DNA from: Paenibacillus crassostreae
Lineage (GTDB): Bacteria; Bacillota; Bacilli; Paenibacillales; Paenibacillaceae
DNA length: 64,000 nt
Assembly (NCBI RefSeq): GCF_001857945.1
Contig: NZ_CP017770.1
Coordinates: 4,340,001 to 4,404,000, forward strand
Direction of reading: 5' to 3'
The translations under genes were made by a program, and so were the position numbers. Below, in pieces: positions 36,765 through 45,353 of this stretch. Position 1 is the stretch's first letter. Each line of letters opens with the position of its first letter. The notes under the pieces were generated by a model, which did no database searches, had not been told where the DNA came from, and saw only the letters and a program-made list of their open reading frames with translations.

Positions 36765-37745
36765 ATGAATCTGAATACATTAAGTGAGCGTGTTACACCT
36801 ATTTATATATTATCTGGATTCCTAGGCAGTGGGAAAACAACATTATTACAACGTATGGTGACTTATTGGCAAGAACAGGGGTTAAGACCAGCAGTGATAA
36901 TGAATGAGATTGGTGACGTTAATTTAGAAGGTGCACTGATCGAAGAGACGGTCCCTATGACCGAAATGCTTAGTGGATGTATCTGCTGTACTATTCGAGG
37001 TGATTTGAGCTTAGAGATATCTAATCTGATTCAGAAAGAATCACCTGATGTCATCGTTATAGAAGCCACAGGGATCGCTAATCCAATGGAAATATTGGAT
37101 GGTGTAACGGAAGCTGCTCTATATATGAGAATTGATCTGAAGAGTGTCATTACCGTCGTTGACGCAAGACATTTATTGGAGTTATATGAACATCAACAAG
37201 GTAAGACATATCGTTTGATGCAAGAACAGATCCGATGTGCATCTTACCTTATTCTTAATAAGGTTGACCGTGTAAGTGAAGAAGAGCAAGCGAAGGTAAA
37301 AGAAATCTTATCTCGTTGGAACGAGTATGCACCTATCATTCCTTCTGTTCGTTGTGATGTGGATTGGGTTCCTTTATTCGGATCCGATGTGCATCATCTT
37401 GAACACATCATGAATCGTGAGCATGAACATGAAGAATCACATGATCATGCACATCATTCGCATGATCATGTGATGGTGTATACTCATTATTTCAAAGGTC
37501 CCATCGATAGCCAGAGATTTGAGGAATTGGTCAATCAACTACCTCGGGAAGTATATCGTGCCAAAGGTGTCATGACGTTTAGTGATACGACCAGTCGTTT
37601 TTTGTTCCAATATGCATTTCGTGAAGCAGACTTTTTGAAGATTAATCCTCAAGGTGTTGTTCCTGATGTTGTTGTCTTTATTGGGGAACATTTCTCTCAA
37701 GCTGCGCTGAAGAATGCTCTAGATGAGCTTGAAAAAATAGGTTAA
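36765..37745 (+). CDS. CobW/G3E-family GTPase metallochaperone
   Basis: 326-aa G3E GTPase. Walker A FLGSGKTTLL is at ~19-28, the metal-binding GCICC motif at ~73-77, and NKVDR is the guanine-specificity motif. A histidine-rich loop (HEHEESHDHAHHSHDH, ~225-240) precedes the CobW C-terminal domain. Family members load zinc, cobalt or nickel into partner proteins. I see no Zur-type operator upstream; which metal is used is open. GGAGGAG precedes the ATG. Confidence 0.88.
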   Translation: MNLNTLSERVTPIYILSGFLGSGKTTLLQRMVTYWQEQGLRPAVIMNEIGDVNLEGALIEETVPMTEMLSGCICCTIRGDLSLEISNLIQKESPDVIVIEATGIANPMEILDGVTEAALYMRIDLKSVITVVDARHLLELYEHQQGKTYRLMQEQIRCASYLILNKVDRVSEEEQAKVKEILSRWNEYAPIIPSVRCDVDWVPLFGSDVHHLEHIMNREHEHEESHDHAHHSHDHVMVYTHYFKGPIDSQRFEELVNQLPREVYRAKGVMTFSDTTSRFLFQYAFREADFLKINPQGVVPDVVVFIGEHFSQAALKNALDELEKIG

Positions 37746-37758
37746 TTGTGTGTATACT
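37729..37758 (+). promoter_or_regulatory. Promoter of the argS T-box transcript
   Basis: TTGAAA (37729-37734) and TATACT (37753-37758) are 18 bp apart. The -35 lies inside the last codons of the CobW-type gene. Confidence 0.6.
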
Positions 37759-37779
37759 ATTGTATATTAAACGTCTTTG

Positions 37780-38056
37780 AGCGGGAGAGTAATGAGAGTG
37801 ACTGATAAAGTAGCGAGCCGGGATAGGTGAAAGCCGGTATATTGGACTCTGATGAAGCGCACCCAGGAGATGGCTATTCCAACGTCATAATGAATCCTTG
37901 TTATGATCAGTAGATTAGTCCGATTGATCTTCGTTATAGATCATTAAGCGGAATTACTTATGAGAGGTTACACCTCTGTATAAGAATTCAACTAGAGTGG
38001 TACCACGGGAATGTAAGCTCTCGTCTCTTATTCATAGAGATGAGGGCTTTTTTTGA
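37780..38056 (+). ncRNA. T-box leader of argS, putative Arg (CGC) specifier
   Basis: tRNA-sensing riboswitch. The conserved T-box AGAGTGGTACCACGGG is at 37994-38009. The terminator (GCTCTCGTCTCT / AGAGATGAGGGC, T7) ends at ~38054. The 5' part folds as stem I, with AGCCGG / CCGGT and GGTGAAAG typical of this stem, and GAAG-CGC-A at 37854-37861 is a good candidate specifier loop, with CGC (Arg) followed by a purine. Uncharged tRNA-Arg would stabilise the antiterminator and allow argS transcription. Confidence 0.9.
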
Positions 38057-38115
38057 TGAAATAAAAGGTCAGGATTGTTAATAATATAAATCGTAAAATT
38101 GGAGGATGATTCATT

Positions 38116-39843
38116 ATGTTAAAGAAATGGGCTACAGAAGTGATAGAGCCACATGTTTCCTTGTCATTAGAAGAGGTTGAGGAGATGTTAGAAACACCAC
38201 CTACAGCAGCTATGGGGGATATGGCATTCCCATGTTATCGTTTAGCTAAGCAGTATAAACAATCGCCTCAGCAAATTGCTTTACAGTTAGCAGATGTTAT
38301 CCAAGTGGATGGAATCAAGGTTGAAGCAGCTGGACCGTATGTTAATTTGTTTTTTGATCGCGATGTTTATGCAGGCAAGATGATGGAAACTTTGAGAGAA
38401 AATAATGATGCTAAGATCAATATAGGCCAAGGGAAAAAAGTCATTATTGATATGTCATCTCCTAATATCGCGAAGCCCTTCGGGATAGGTCATCTTCGTT
38501 CAACGATGATTGGAGCAGCATTGTACAAAATGTATCAAACGGCAGGTTATGAACCTATCAGCGTTAATCATCTAGGAGATTGGGGAACGCAATTCGGTAA
38601 ACAAATTACAGCGTATAAACGTTGGGGAAATGATGCAGCCTTAAAGGAGAATCCAATTCAGGAGTCTTTACGGTTATATGTAAAGTTTCATGAAGAAGCA
38701 GAAGAAGATCAAAGTTTGGATCCAGAAGCTAGAAATTGGTTCCGTCTATTGGAATCTGGAGATCACGAAGCGAATCGCTTGTGGAATTACTTTGTGGAAG
38801 TGAGTATGCAGGAGTTCAATAGAATGTATGAAAGATTAAATATTACATTTGATTATGTACTTGGAGAAAGCTTTTATAATGATAAGATGGGTGCGGTTGT
38901 TCAAGAACTGAAGGATATGGAATTGCTAGAAGAGAGCGAAGGGGCACTTGTGGTTCGCTTGGAAGAAAAAGGAATGCCACCTTGCTTAATTATGAAATCG
39001 GACGGAACGACAATATACCCTACCCGTGATTTGGCGACAGCCTTCTATCGTCATCAAGTGATGAAAGCTGATCAAATCCTATACGTTGTTGGGGGTGAGC
39101 AACAGCTTCATTTTCAGCAAGTATTTGCAGTCTTGAACAAAATGGGAGCCGATTGGGTAAAGGATTGCCAACATGTAAGTTTTGGATTAATGAAATTTGA
39201 AGGTAAGAAGATGTCTACCCGTCGTGGTAAGATTGTATATCTTGAAGATGTGTTAGATGAAGCTGTATCCAGAGCATTAAAGGTCATAGAAGAAAAAAAT
39301 CCAGCATTGCCGGATAAATTGTCAGTGGCACAAGCTGTAGGGATAGGTGCTATTATCTTTGGTGATCTCAAGAATAATCGGACGAATGAAGTGGATTTCT
39401 CGTTGGAAGATGCTTTGAATTTCGATGGTGAGACAGGTCCTTACTTACAATATACGTATACTAGAACGCAAAGTATTCTTTCGAAGAGTGAGTTGTTCGA
39501 GCTAGATCAGATGGGGAAGGATAAGGATAAGGATAAGGTGGAATCTCAAACATTACAGCATAACTATTCAGAATCATTAGGTGAATCGGGATGGGCGCTT
39601 CTTAAACTTCTTATTACTTTTCCTGATCATTTGAAACGTGGGATACAGAATAATGAACCTTCTGTATTGGCAAGATATGTATTAGATGTAGCGCAGGCTT
39701 TCAATCATTTCTACAACCAAGAACGCGTAATAAGTGAGGATGTAGATCTAAGAAGAATTCGTGTGTTATTAACGGAATTAACTGGAGAATCGTTGCAGAG
39801 AACAATGAATATTCTCGGACTTCATACCCCTACTCGAATGTGA
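38116..39843 (+). CDS. argS: Arginyl-tRNA synthetase
   Basis: 575-aa class I aminoacyl-tRNA synthetase. An N-terminal Arg-tRNA synthetase domain (~1-80) is followed by the HIGH-type motif in KPFGIGHLRST (~118-128), the KMSKS-type KKMSTRRGK, and a C-terminal DALR anticodon-binding domain (from ~455). A MGKDKDKDKVES insert near residue 475 is coded by a GGATAA hexamer repeat. Expression is controlled by the T-box leader upstream. AATTGGAGGAT precedes the ATG. Confidence 0.96.
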   Translation: MLKKWATEVIEPHVSLSLEEVEEMLETPPTAAMGDMAFPCYRLAKQYKQSPQQIALQLADVIQVDGIKVEAAGPYVNLFFDRDVYAGKMMETLRENNDAKINIGQGKKVIIDMSSPNIAKPFGIGHLRSTMIGAALYKMYQTAGYEPISVNHLGDWGTQFGKQITAYKRWGNDAALKENPIQESLRLYVKFHEEAEEDQSLDPEARNWFRLLESGDHEANRLWNYFVEVSMQEFNRMYERLNITFDYVLGESFYNDKMGAVVQELKDMELLEESEGALVVRLEEKGMPPCLIMKSDGTTIYPTRDLATAFYRHQVMKADQILYVVGGEQQLHFQQVFAVLNKMGADWVKDCQHVSFGLMKFEGKKMSTRRGKIVYLEDVLDEAVSRALKVIEEKNPALPDKLSVAQAVGIGAIIFGDLKNNRTNEVDFSLEDALNFDGETGPYLQYTYTRTQSILSKSELFELDQMGKDKDKDKVESQTLQHNYSESLGESGWALLKLLITFPDHLKRGIQNNEPSVLARYVLDVAQAFNHFYNQERVISEDVDLRRIRVLLTELTGESLQRTMNILGLHTPTRM

Positions 39844-39863
39844 AAAAGGAATATAATAAATGA

Positions 39864-39896
39864 ATTAAAGAATCTCATATTGCTTGATTCTTTAAT
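39864..39896 (+). terminator. Terminator after argS
   Basis: ATTAAAGAATC and GATTCTTTAAT form a perfect 11-bp stem around an 11-nt loop; the T tract is short. Confidence 0.6.
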
Positions 39897-39976
39897 TTCC
39901 TTTAACATAAGGAGTACTAAGTAGATCAGCTAGCATTGGGTGTGAATGAGTTGATCGTGATTGGAGCGGATGAACG

Positions 39977-40444
39977 GTGACATATAGACTGCTCGATAGT
40001 GATCATTCAAGAGATGTTTTCGCCTATTTTGGGCTTGCTGTATACTCTTCTCAAGCTTTGGAGCAGCAGCTAGTTAATTTATTGATGCTCATGAAGTTAT
40101 CGGAGGGGAAAATCCCATCTGAAGAAGATTTTACTGAACTTTATCAACGGAAGTTAAGTAGTTCGTTAGGTCAATTAGTACAGGAAATACAGCATCATTT
40201 TCCATTCTCAGAAGAAGAAACCATTCAATTGAAAAAATTATGGAAGCAACGGAATTATATTGTGCACGATTATTTCAAAGAACGAATTCAAGAAACCTTC
40301 AGCCCGGGGGGGCGTTCACGTATGATTCGTGAGCTGAAGAGTTTTACTGAACAATCACAGAAGTTGGAGAAGAAACTTCAAGGATATTCAAAGGAATTAT
40401 ATCGTACACTTGGTCTGGATACGGATTCAGGTGGTAAAGTCTAG
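39977..40444 (+). CDS. Hypothetical protein with HEPN-like R-N-x3-H motif
   Basis: 155-aa soluble helical protein I do not recognise at family level. The segment KKLWKQRNYIVHDYF has R92-N93-x3-H97, which fits the R-polar-x(3-4)-H motif of HEPN-fold ribonucleases, set in a helix as expected. No antitoxin-like partner (MNT or other) is adjacent. It starts at GTG 39977 with a weak GGAG 10 nt upstream. It may be an RNA-cleaving HEPN protein or a non-catalytic helical bundle. Confidence 0.6.
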   Translation: MTYRLLDSDHSRDVFAYFGLAVYSSQALEQQLVNLLMLMKLSEGKIPSEEDFTELYQRKLSSSLGQLVQEIQHHFPFSEEETIQLKKLWKQRNYIVHDYFKERIQETFSPGGRSRMIRELKSFTEQSQKLEKKLQGYSKELYRTLGLDTDSGGKV

Positions 40445-40493
40445 GTGTAAGTTGCCTGGGCTTTATTCAAATTTTCTATTCCATTTAAATAAA

Positions 40494-40542
40494 ATAACCC
40501 GAATGAAGAGCACCTTTAACAAGGTGTCTTTCTTTCGGGTTA
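40494..40542. terminator. Bidirectional terminator between 155-aa gene and bmrD-like gene
   Basis: TAACCCGAA...GAAGAGCACCTT and AAGGTGTCTTTC...TTCGGGTTA form a long, nearly complete hairpin between two convergent genes; A and T tracts on either side serve both directions. Confidence 0.75.
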
Positions 40543-40580
40543 CAGTTTATATTATAGTGAAGCATTTACTAAATGTTGCA

Positions 40581-42665
40581 TTACACTCCAGACACAGTTT
40601 GAATAGTTGGTTGAATGGTACCTTCTATAATTGGCTCTCCTGCAACAGGTTCTGGTAAGACATTACCTTGTTGCAATTGATACAATTGATAGTAACGACC
40701 ACCAAGTTCTAAGAGTTCATCATGGCTACCTCGCTCAACAATCTCTCCACGATGCAACACAAGTATCTGATCGGCAGTACGGATGGTTGACAATCGGTGT
40801 GCGATTATAAATGTCGTACGACCTTTCTTCAGAACTTCTAGCGCTGATTGAATCAGGCTTTCGGTCTCCGTATCAATATTCGCAGTAGCCTCATCGAGAA
40901 TAAGGATCGCTGGATCGAATGCCAATGCACGTGCGAAGGAGATTAGTTGACGTTGGCCTGCAGATAGAGTACTTCCTTTCTCAACAACAGGTTCGTCAAA
41001 TCCTTTGGGTAGGTGGGCAAGGATACGTTCTGCCCCTACATCACACAAGGCCTTCTCAATTTGCTCACGAGTTATACGTTCATCCCCTAAACTAACATTC
41101 GAAGACACGGTCCCTGTGAAAAGATAAGGATCCTGCAATACAATCCCCATATGATGACGAAGCCATTGTTTAGGAATCCCCGTTACTTCTTGCCCATCTA
41201 TGGTTATGCTTCCTTTCTGTGGATCATAGAAACGGAATAACAGATTGATGATGGAACTTTTGCCCGATCCTGTATGACCTACCAGTGCGACCGTCTGACC
41301 TTGTTTAGCTTCAAAAGAGATATTCTTAAGTACATAATCTTTTTTATATGCAAAGGATACATCTTTAAATTCGACATTACCTTTGTAACGCGGCATACTT
41401 CCATCGGTCACATCTTCTCCTGGCTCATCCATGAGAGTGAAGACTCTACCTGCAGATACCATGGAAGAATCAAGTGCTGCTAGCTGGTTCACCATTCCTG
41501 TAATCGGTTGGAATAACCGACCGAGGACATCGACGAAAGCATAGAGAACACCAAGTGATACAGCGTTAGCACCATTCAATGAACCATATCCGAAATAGGC
41601 TAACAGAACCGCGAAGGAAAAGCTACGTAATACATTGACTAAATTATGTGTTGTCCATGCATTCAGGTTAAGCATTTTGTTCTGATACTTCATGTAATCT
41701 TGATTAAGAGCTTCGAATTCATCCTTCGTTTGTTTTTGACGACGAAATACCCGGATAATCGACATACCTTGAATAGATTCATTAATGATAGCGTTGATTT
41801 CACTAAGTCGAGAGCGAATGATGGTATTATATTTCGTTGCGAATTTTCGATATAGAATGATCCATACGATCAATATTGGAATCACGAATAGGCAGACTAA
41901 CCCAAGTCGAACATCCAGTATAAACAGGGCGACGTAAACACCCGCAATATAGACCACTCCTGAACTGAAATTAGATAGAACGGCTACGAATAGATCTTTA
42001 ACCGCTTCAGTATCATTGGTAATTCTAGAAACGACTTTCCCAGCTGGTAAGTTATCGAAGAAATGAACGGGTAGCCGTTGAATATGAGCATACACATCGG
42101 TTCGCAATTTCTGAATAACTCTGTTAGCAGATGACTGCAACCAGTATGTCTTCCCAAATTCAGTGAATATCGTCACAACTAATAGGATAAGGTATAGTCC
42201 TACGAGCTTCATAATCCCCGGTATTTCTGGTTTGTAAAAGGAAAATAGTTGTTCAGCTGTCAAGGCTGTGACCGGATAAGTGGACACTAGAGAGCCGTTT
42301 GTAATAGTCATTTGACCATCCACAACCTCACGCTTACCTTCAGCTACTTCAACGGCTTGATCGATGAAATAGAAAGTTGTGCCTTTCTGAAGAATCCGAA
42401 CTTCTTGGCCCTTATTCTCGTTCTCGGCGAAACGATCACCACGTTTATAGGAATGTCCATTATAGAGTACAGCATTTTCTGATGTGGATGAATCCGTTTC
42501 AAAGAATGGTTGTTCTATGCCGAGCATATGGTCATCAATCATGGCTTTCGCAATAAATGGTCCTGCGAGTTCTGCAGCAACACCTATACATAATGTAATG
42601 ATAGCAGCTATGAAGGTGACTTTAGCCGTAAGGGCATATTGGAATAATCTTTTTCCTACATTCAA
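40581..42665 (-). CDS. bmrD: BmrD-like ABC exporter subunit
   Basis: 694-aa half-transporter of the heterodimeric multidrug exporter type (B. subtilis BmrD/YheH). Six membrane helices are interrupted between helix 1 and 2 by a ~100-residue extracellular domain (~50-150), a BmrD feature. The nucleotide-binding domain has GHTGSGKSS and ILILDEATANID with a catalytic Glu, but a non-canonical signature LSAGQ. It starts at TTG 42665, directly after the stop of the bmrC-like gene, with GAGGAGGTG upstream. Expected to export drugs with BmrC. Confidence 0.88.
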   Translation of the reverse strand: MNVGKRLFQYALTAKVTFIAAIITLCIGVAAELAGPFIAKAMIDDHMLGIEQPFFETDSSTSENAVLYNGHSYKRGDRFAENENKGQEVRILQKGTTFYFIDQAVEVAEGKREVVDGQMTITNGSLVSTYPVTALTAEQLFSFYKPEIPGIMKLVGLYLILLVVTIFTEFGKTYWLQSSANRVIQKLRTDVYAHIQRLPVHFFDNLPAGKVVSRITNDTEAVKDLFVAVLSNFSSGVVYIAGVYVALFILDVRLGLVCLFVIPILIVWIILYRKFATKYNTIIRSRLSEINAIINESIQGMSIIRVFRRQKQTKDEFEALNQDYMKYQNKMLNLNAWTTHNLVNVLRSFSFAVLLAYFGYGSLNGANAVSLGVLYAFVDVLGRLFQPITGMVNQLAALDSSMVSAGRVFTLMDEPGEDVTDGSMPRYKGNVEFKDVSFAYKKDYVLKNISFEAKQGQTVALVGHTGSGKSSIINLLFRFYDPQKGSITIDGQEVTGIPKQWLRHHMGIVLQDPYLFTGTVSSNVSLGDERITREQIEKALCDVGAERILAHLPKGFDEPVVEKGSTLSAGQRQLISFARALAFDPAILILDEATANIDTETESLIQSALEVLKKGRTTFIIAHRLSTIRTADQILVLHRGEIVERGSHDELLELGGRYYQLYQLQQGNVLPEPVAGEPIIEGTIQPTIQTVSGV

Positions 42666-44423
42666 TTAAGACACCTCCTCAGTGGTTAGATTGTTCTCCA
42701 CTTGTTGACGTTCATATTGTTCACGATACCATCCACCGAGAGCTACCAATTCTTCGTGCGTACCTTCTTCGATAATATCGCCTTCTTCAAGTACGACAAT
42801 CCAGTCGGCATGCTCTACAGCAGACAAGCGGTGAGTAGATATCATTGTTGTCTTACCCGCTCGTTTGAGTCGGATATTCTCTATAATGCGTGCTTCTGTT
42901 CTAGCATCAACAGCAGAAAGAGCATCATCTAAGATAAGAATCTCTGGATTGCCAATAAACGCTCTTGCTAGAGCAACTCGTTGCTTCTGACCACCGGATA
43001 GAGCAACACCTTTCTCGCCTACGAGTGTATCAAGACCATCTGAGAGTGTTACAAGGTCATTCTCGAAGGCAGCCGTGGAGATGGCTTCCATAATCAAATC
43101 GTCACTTGCGTCCTTCAGTCCATATTGAATGTTCTGACGTACCGATTTGGAGAATAGTATCTGTTCTTGTGGTACATAACCGATCCAGCTGTGAAGCTCA
43201 TCTTTGGCAATCTGTTCAATCGAAATTCCAGAGATAAGAATTTCTCCACTTCCTGCAGGATATTCGTGAAGGAGTTGTTTAAGTAAAGTGGATTTACCAC
43301 TACCTGTACGTCCGACAATTCCAAGGGTTTGCCCTTTTTGCAGAGTGAGCTGGATATTCTTAAGATTATCAACAGTAGATGTTGGATAACGGAATGTAAC
43401 ATCCTTTATTTCAATTCGCTGAGGAACACCTACAGACGTAGGATCAGCAACATCTTCGACATCAGGCACAACGGTCAGAATCTCATCTACACGATCCAGA
43501 GAGGCACTACCGCGTTGCATAATATTAATTAATTCCCCTATGGCGAACATAGGCCAGATCATCATCCCAAGGTACATATTAAAGGACACGAGATCTCCAA
43601 GGGTGATCTGATTCTTGAACACAAGGTAAATACCATAGGCAAGACCAATCACATAACTTAATCCAACACATAAACGAATGGTAGGTTCAAAGAAAGCATC
43701 AACTTTAGCAACGCTCATATTTTTGCGGTATACATCATCGGTAATGTCTTGAAAACGTTGTTGATCTGATCTTTCTTGAACATAAGCACGTATGACACGT
43801 ACACCAGCCACGGATTCAAGCACTTGGTCATTCATATCACCAAAGGCATCCTGTGCTAAGGAATAACGTTCGTGAACGATTTTCCCATAAATCTTCATCG
43901 CCAGTGCGATAAAGGGCAGGGGGATAATCGCTGCTAAGGTTAACTGCCAGCTGATGAGAAATCCCATGGCAAATAGGATAGTAAGTAAGAATATTGTTGA
44001 ATCTGTCATGACTAATATTCCAAAACCAGCTGTTGCAGCAACAGAGCGAAGATCGTTTGTCGCTCTGGCCATCAAATCGCCTGTACGATTTCTTTCAAAG
44101 AACGGAGGTGTCATTCCTAATAAATGATTCATATACCGTGAACGGAGAATTCGTTCAACAAGGTTCGCACCCCCGAATAGTCTGTGCATCCATATGTAGG
44201 TGATCAAATAAATAACAATCAGAATGCCAATGATAGATACGATATAGCCAATAAGCGAAGGAGCCGTGATCGAGCCAGTAACGATATCATCAATTGCATT
44301 TCCAAGTAAACGTGGAGGTAGCAATTCGCCGATCCCACATACAATCAACATGATTAAACCAATTACATAGCGCTTTTTCTCTTGACTGAAAAACCAACCT
44401 AATTTTTTTAAAACAGAAAACAA
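42666..44423 (-). CDS. bmrC: BmrC-like ABC exporter subunit
   Basis: About 585-aa half-transporter, partner of the downstream gene. Six membrane helices, Walker A GRTGSGKST and a canonical signature LSGGQKQ are present. The Walker B ILILDDALSAVD has Asp instead of the catalytic Glu, so one of the two ATP sites is degenerate, as in BmrC. TTG 44423 is preferred because AGAGGA lies 11 nt upstream; GTG 44432, also in frame, is only 2 nt from that site. A leader ORF and terminator upstream suggest attenuation control. Confidence 0.88.
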   Translation of the reverse strand: MFSVLKKLGWFFSQEKKRYVIGLIMLIVCGIGELLPPRLLGNAIDDIVTGSITAPSLIGYIVSIIGILIVIYLITYIWMHRLFGGANLVERILRSRYMNHLLGMTPPFFERNRTGDLMARATNDLRSVAATAGFGILVMTDSTIFLLTILFAMGFLISWQLTLAAIIPLPFIALAMKIYGKIVHERYSLAQDAFGDMNDQVLESVAGVRVIRAYVQERSDQQRFQDITDDVYRKNMSVAKVDAFFEPTIRLCVGLSYVIGLAYGIYLVFKNQITLGDLVSFNMYLGMMIWPMFAIGELINIMQRGSASLDRVDEILTVVPDVEDVADPTSVGVPQRIEIKDVTFRYPTSTVDNLKNIQLTLQKGQTLGIVGRTGSGKSTLLKQLLHEYPAGSGEILISGISIEQIAKDELHSWIGYVPQEQILFSKSVRQNIQYGLKDASDDLIMEAISTAAFENDLVTLSDGLDTLVGEKGVALSGGQKQRVALARAFIGNPEILILDDALSAVDARTEARIIENIRLKRAGKTTMISTHRLSAVEHADWIVVLEEGDIIEEGTHEELVALGGWYREQYERQQVENNLTTEEVS

Positions 44424-44483
44424 AACAAACACATCCTCTCAAGATAAACCTACTGATGAATTCAAAACCTAAGATAAGAGCAC

Positions 44484-44523
44484 AAAAAAAGGCAGAGCAT
44501 CCGTGAACGGACGATATGCCTTT
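44484..44523 (-). terminator. Attenuator terminator in bmrCD-like leader
   Basis: On the minus strand AAAGGCATATCGTCCG and CGGATGCTCTGCCTTT pair around a 4-nt loop, with a TTTTTTT tail. It lies between the leader ORF and bmrC, so it must be overcome for expression. Confidence 0.8.
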
Positions 44524-44618
44524 GATATCTTAACTTATCATGCGTACGGTTGATTTGAGCAACCGCCGCTAACATAGGATATTCAATTCAGAAATTCTAA
44601 GAAGTTCTTACAGCTTCG

Positions 44619-44711
44619 TTAGAATGAATCCATCAGTAGGGTTGCTCCAATATTCAATTGTAGTTTATTATGCACACTTTGATTCAAAGGTCTAAACATA
44701 TAGTTGATCAT
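44619..44711 (-). CDS. 30-aa leader peptide of bmrCD-like operon
   Basis: The minus strand from 44711 encodes 30 residues (MINYMFRPLNQSVHNKLQLN, then IGATLLMDSF), with AAAGGGTGAG 5 nt before the ATG. Codons for G-A-T contain GAGCAACC (44647-44640), which is exactly complementary to GGTTGCTC (44564-44557) in the downstream leader. Ribosome occupancy would thus change leader folding. The arrangement is like B. subtilis bmrB (YheJ) upstream of bmrCD, although the peptide is shorter. Confidence 0.72.
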   Translation of the reverse strand: MINYMFRPLNQSVHNKLQLNIGATLLMDSF

Positions 44712-44759
44712 TGTACTCACCCTTTCTTCGTAAATTTTTGTGGATCTCTTACTGCCAAA

Positions 44760-44789
44760 ATCTTACCATCATGTCTTCAAAATTGTCAA
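44760..44789 (-). promoter_or_regulatory. Promoter of bmrCD-like operon
   Basis: On the minus strand TTGACA (44789-44784) and TGG-TAAGAT (-10 at 44765-44760) are 18 bp apart. The predicted leader is ~320 nt and holds the 30-aa ORF and the terminator. Confidence 0.65.
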
Positions 44790-44920
44790 TTTTTATTTTA
44801 ATAAGACTGTATGTTCGTGTTTTGAATGAAGTAAACATGGTGGTCTATGTATTTTTGATGCGGCTTCAGGTATGATATATAGACATAGATGGAGACTAAT
44901 TGCTGAAGGAGTTGTGGTTC

Positions 44921-45217
44921 ATGAATATTGTAATGAGTACCGACGCAGCTCGTTGGTATAAGAGAGAACTAAATTTAGATCAGGGCGATTGCGTACGTTT
45001 TTTTCCACGTTATAGTTCCGGAGGAGGGTTACATCCTGGATTCTCTTTAGGGATATCGGATGAGAAGCCTACCCATAGTACCTTATTTCAAGACGTAGAA
45101 GGAATTCACTTTTATTTAGAAGAACAGGACGTATGGTATCTTGAAGGGTATGATCTAGTCGTGAAATATAACGAGTCAGAAGACGATATTGATTATGTTT
45201 ATGAAGAAGTCAAATAA
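44921..45217 (+). CDS. HesB/YneR-like Fe-S-biogenesis-fold protein
   Basis: 98-aa protein of the HesB-like/YneR type (MNIVMSTDAARWYKRELNLDQGDCVRFFPRYSSGGGLHPGFSLGIS). Compared with A-type Fe-S carriers, the conserved cysteines are absent, so iron-sulfur transfer is doubtful. ATG 44921 has AAGGAG 9 nt upstream. It lies between two oppositely oriented ABC transporter loci and is probably transcribed alone; a terminator follows. Confidence 0.78.
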   Translation: MNIVMSTDAARWYKRELNLDQGDCVRFFPRYSSGGGLHPGFSLGISDEKPTHSTLFQDVEGIHFYLEEQDVWYLEGYDLVVKYNESEDDIDYVYEEVK

Positions 45218-45255
45218 TTGGTTTTCGTAAATGGGTAATAGCGATTATGTTGTTA

Positions 45256-45295
45256 TAAACAAAGCTCCTTTTCGATAAGGAAAGGAGTTTTTAGT
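45256..45295 (+). terminator. Terminator after the YneR-like gene
   Basis: AAGCTCCTTTTC and GGAAAGGAGTTTTT form a hairpin with a T5 tail. Confidence 0.75.
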
Positions 45296-45353
45296 TGTGC
45301 ATAAATGGGACGTGTTAAGATCCGTTATCATTTTGAAGGGGGAGCTGTAAAAG

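Noticed and set aside
38089..38101. TAAATCGTAA, which equals half of a Zur box
   Set aside because: Only one half-site, located between the T-box terminator and the argS start, where a Zur site makes no sense.
40410..40658. 82-codon frame overlapping the 155-aa gene end and the terminator
   Set aside because: It crosses the strong bidirectional terminator and the 3' end of the minus-strand ABC gene; no ribosome binding site.
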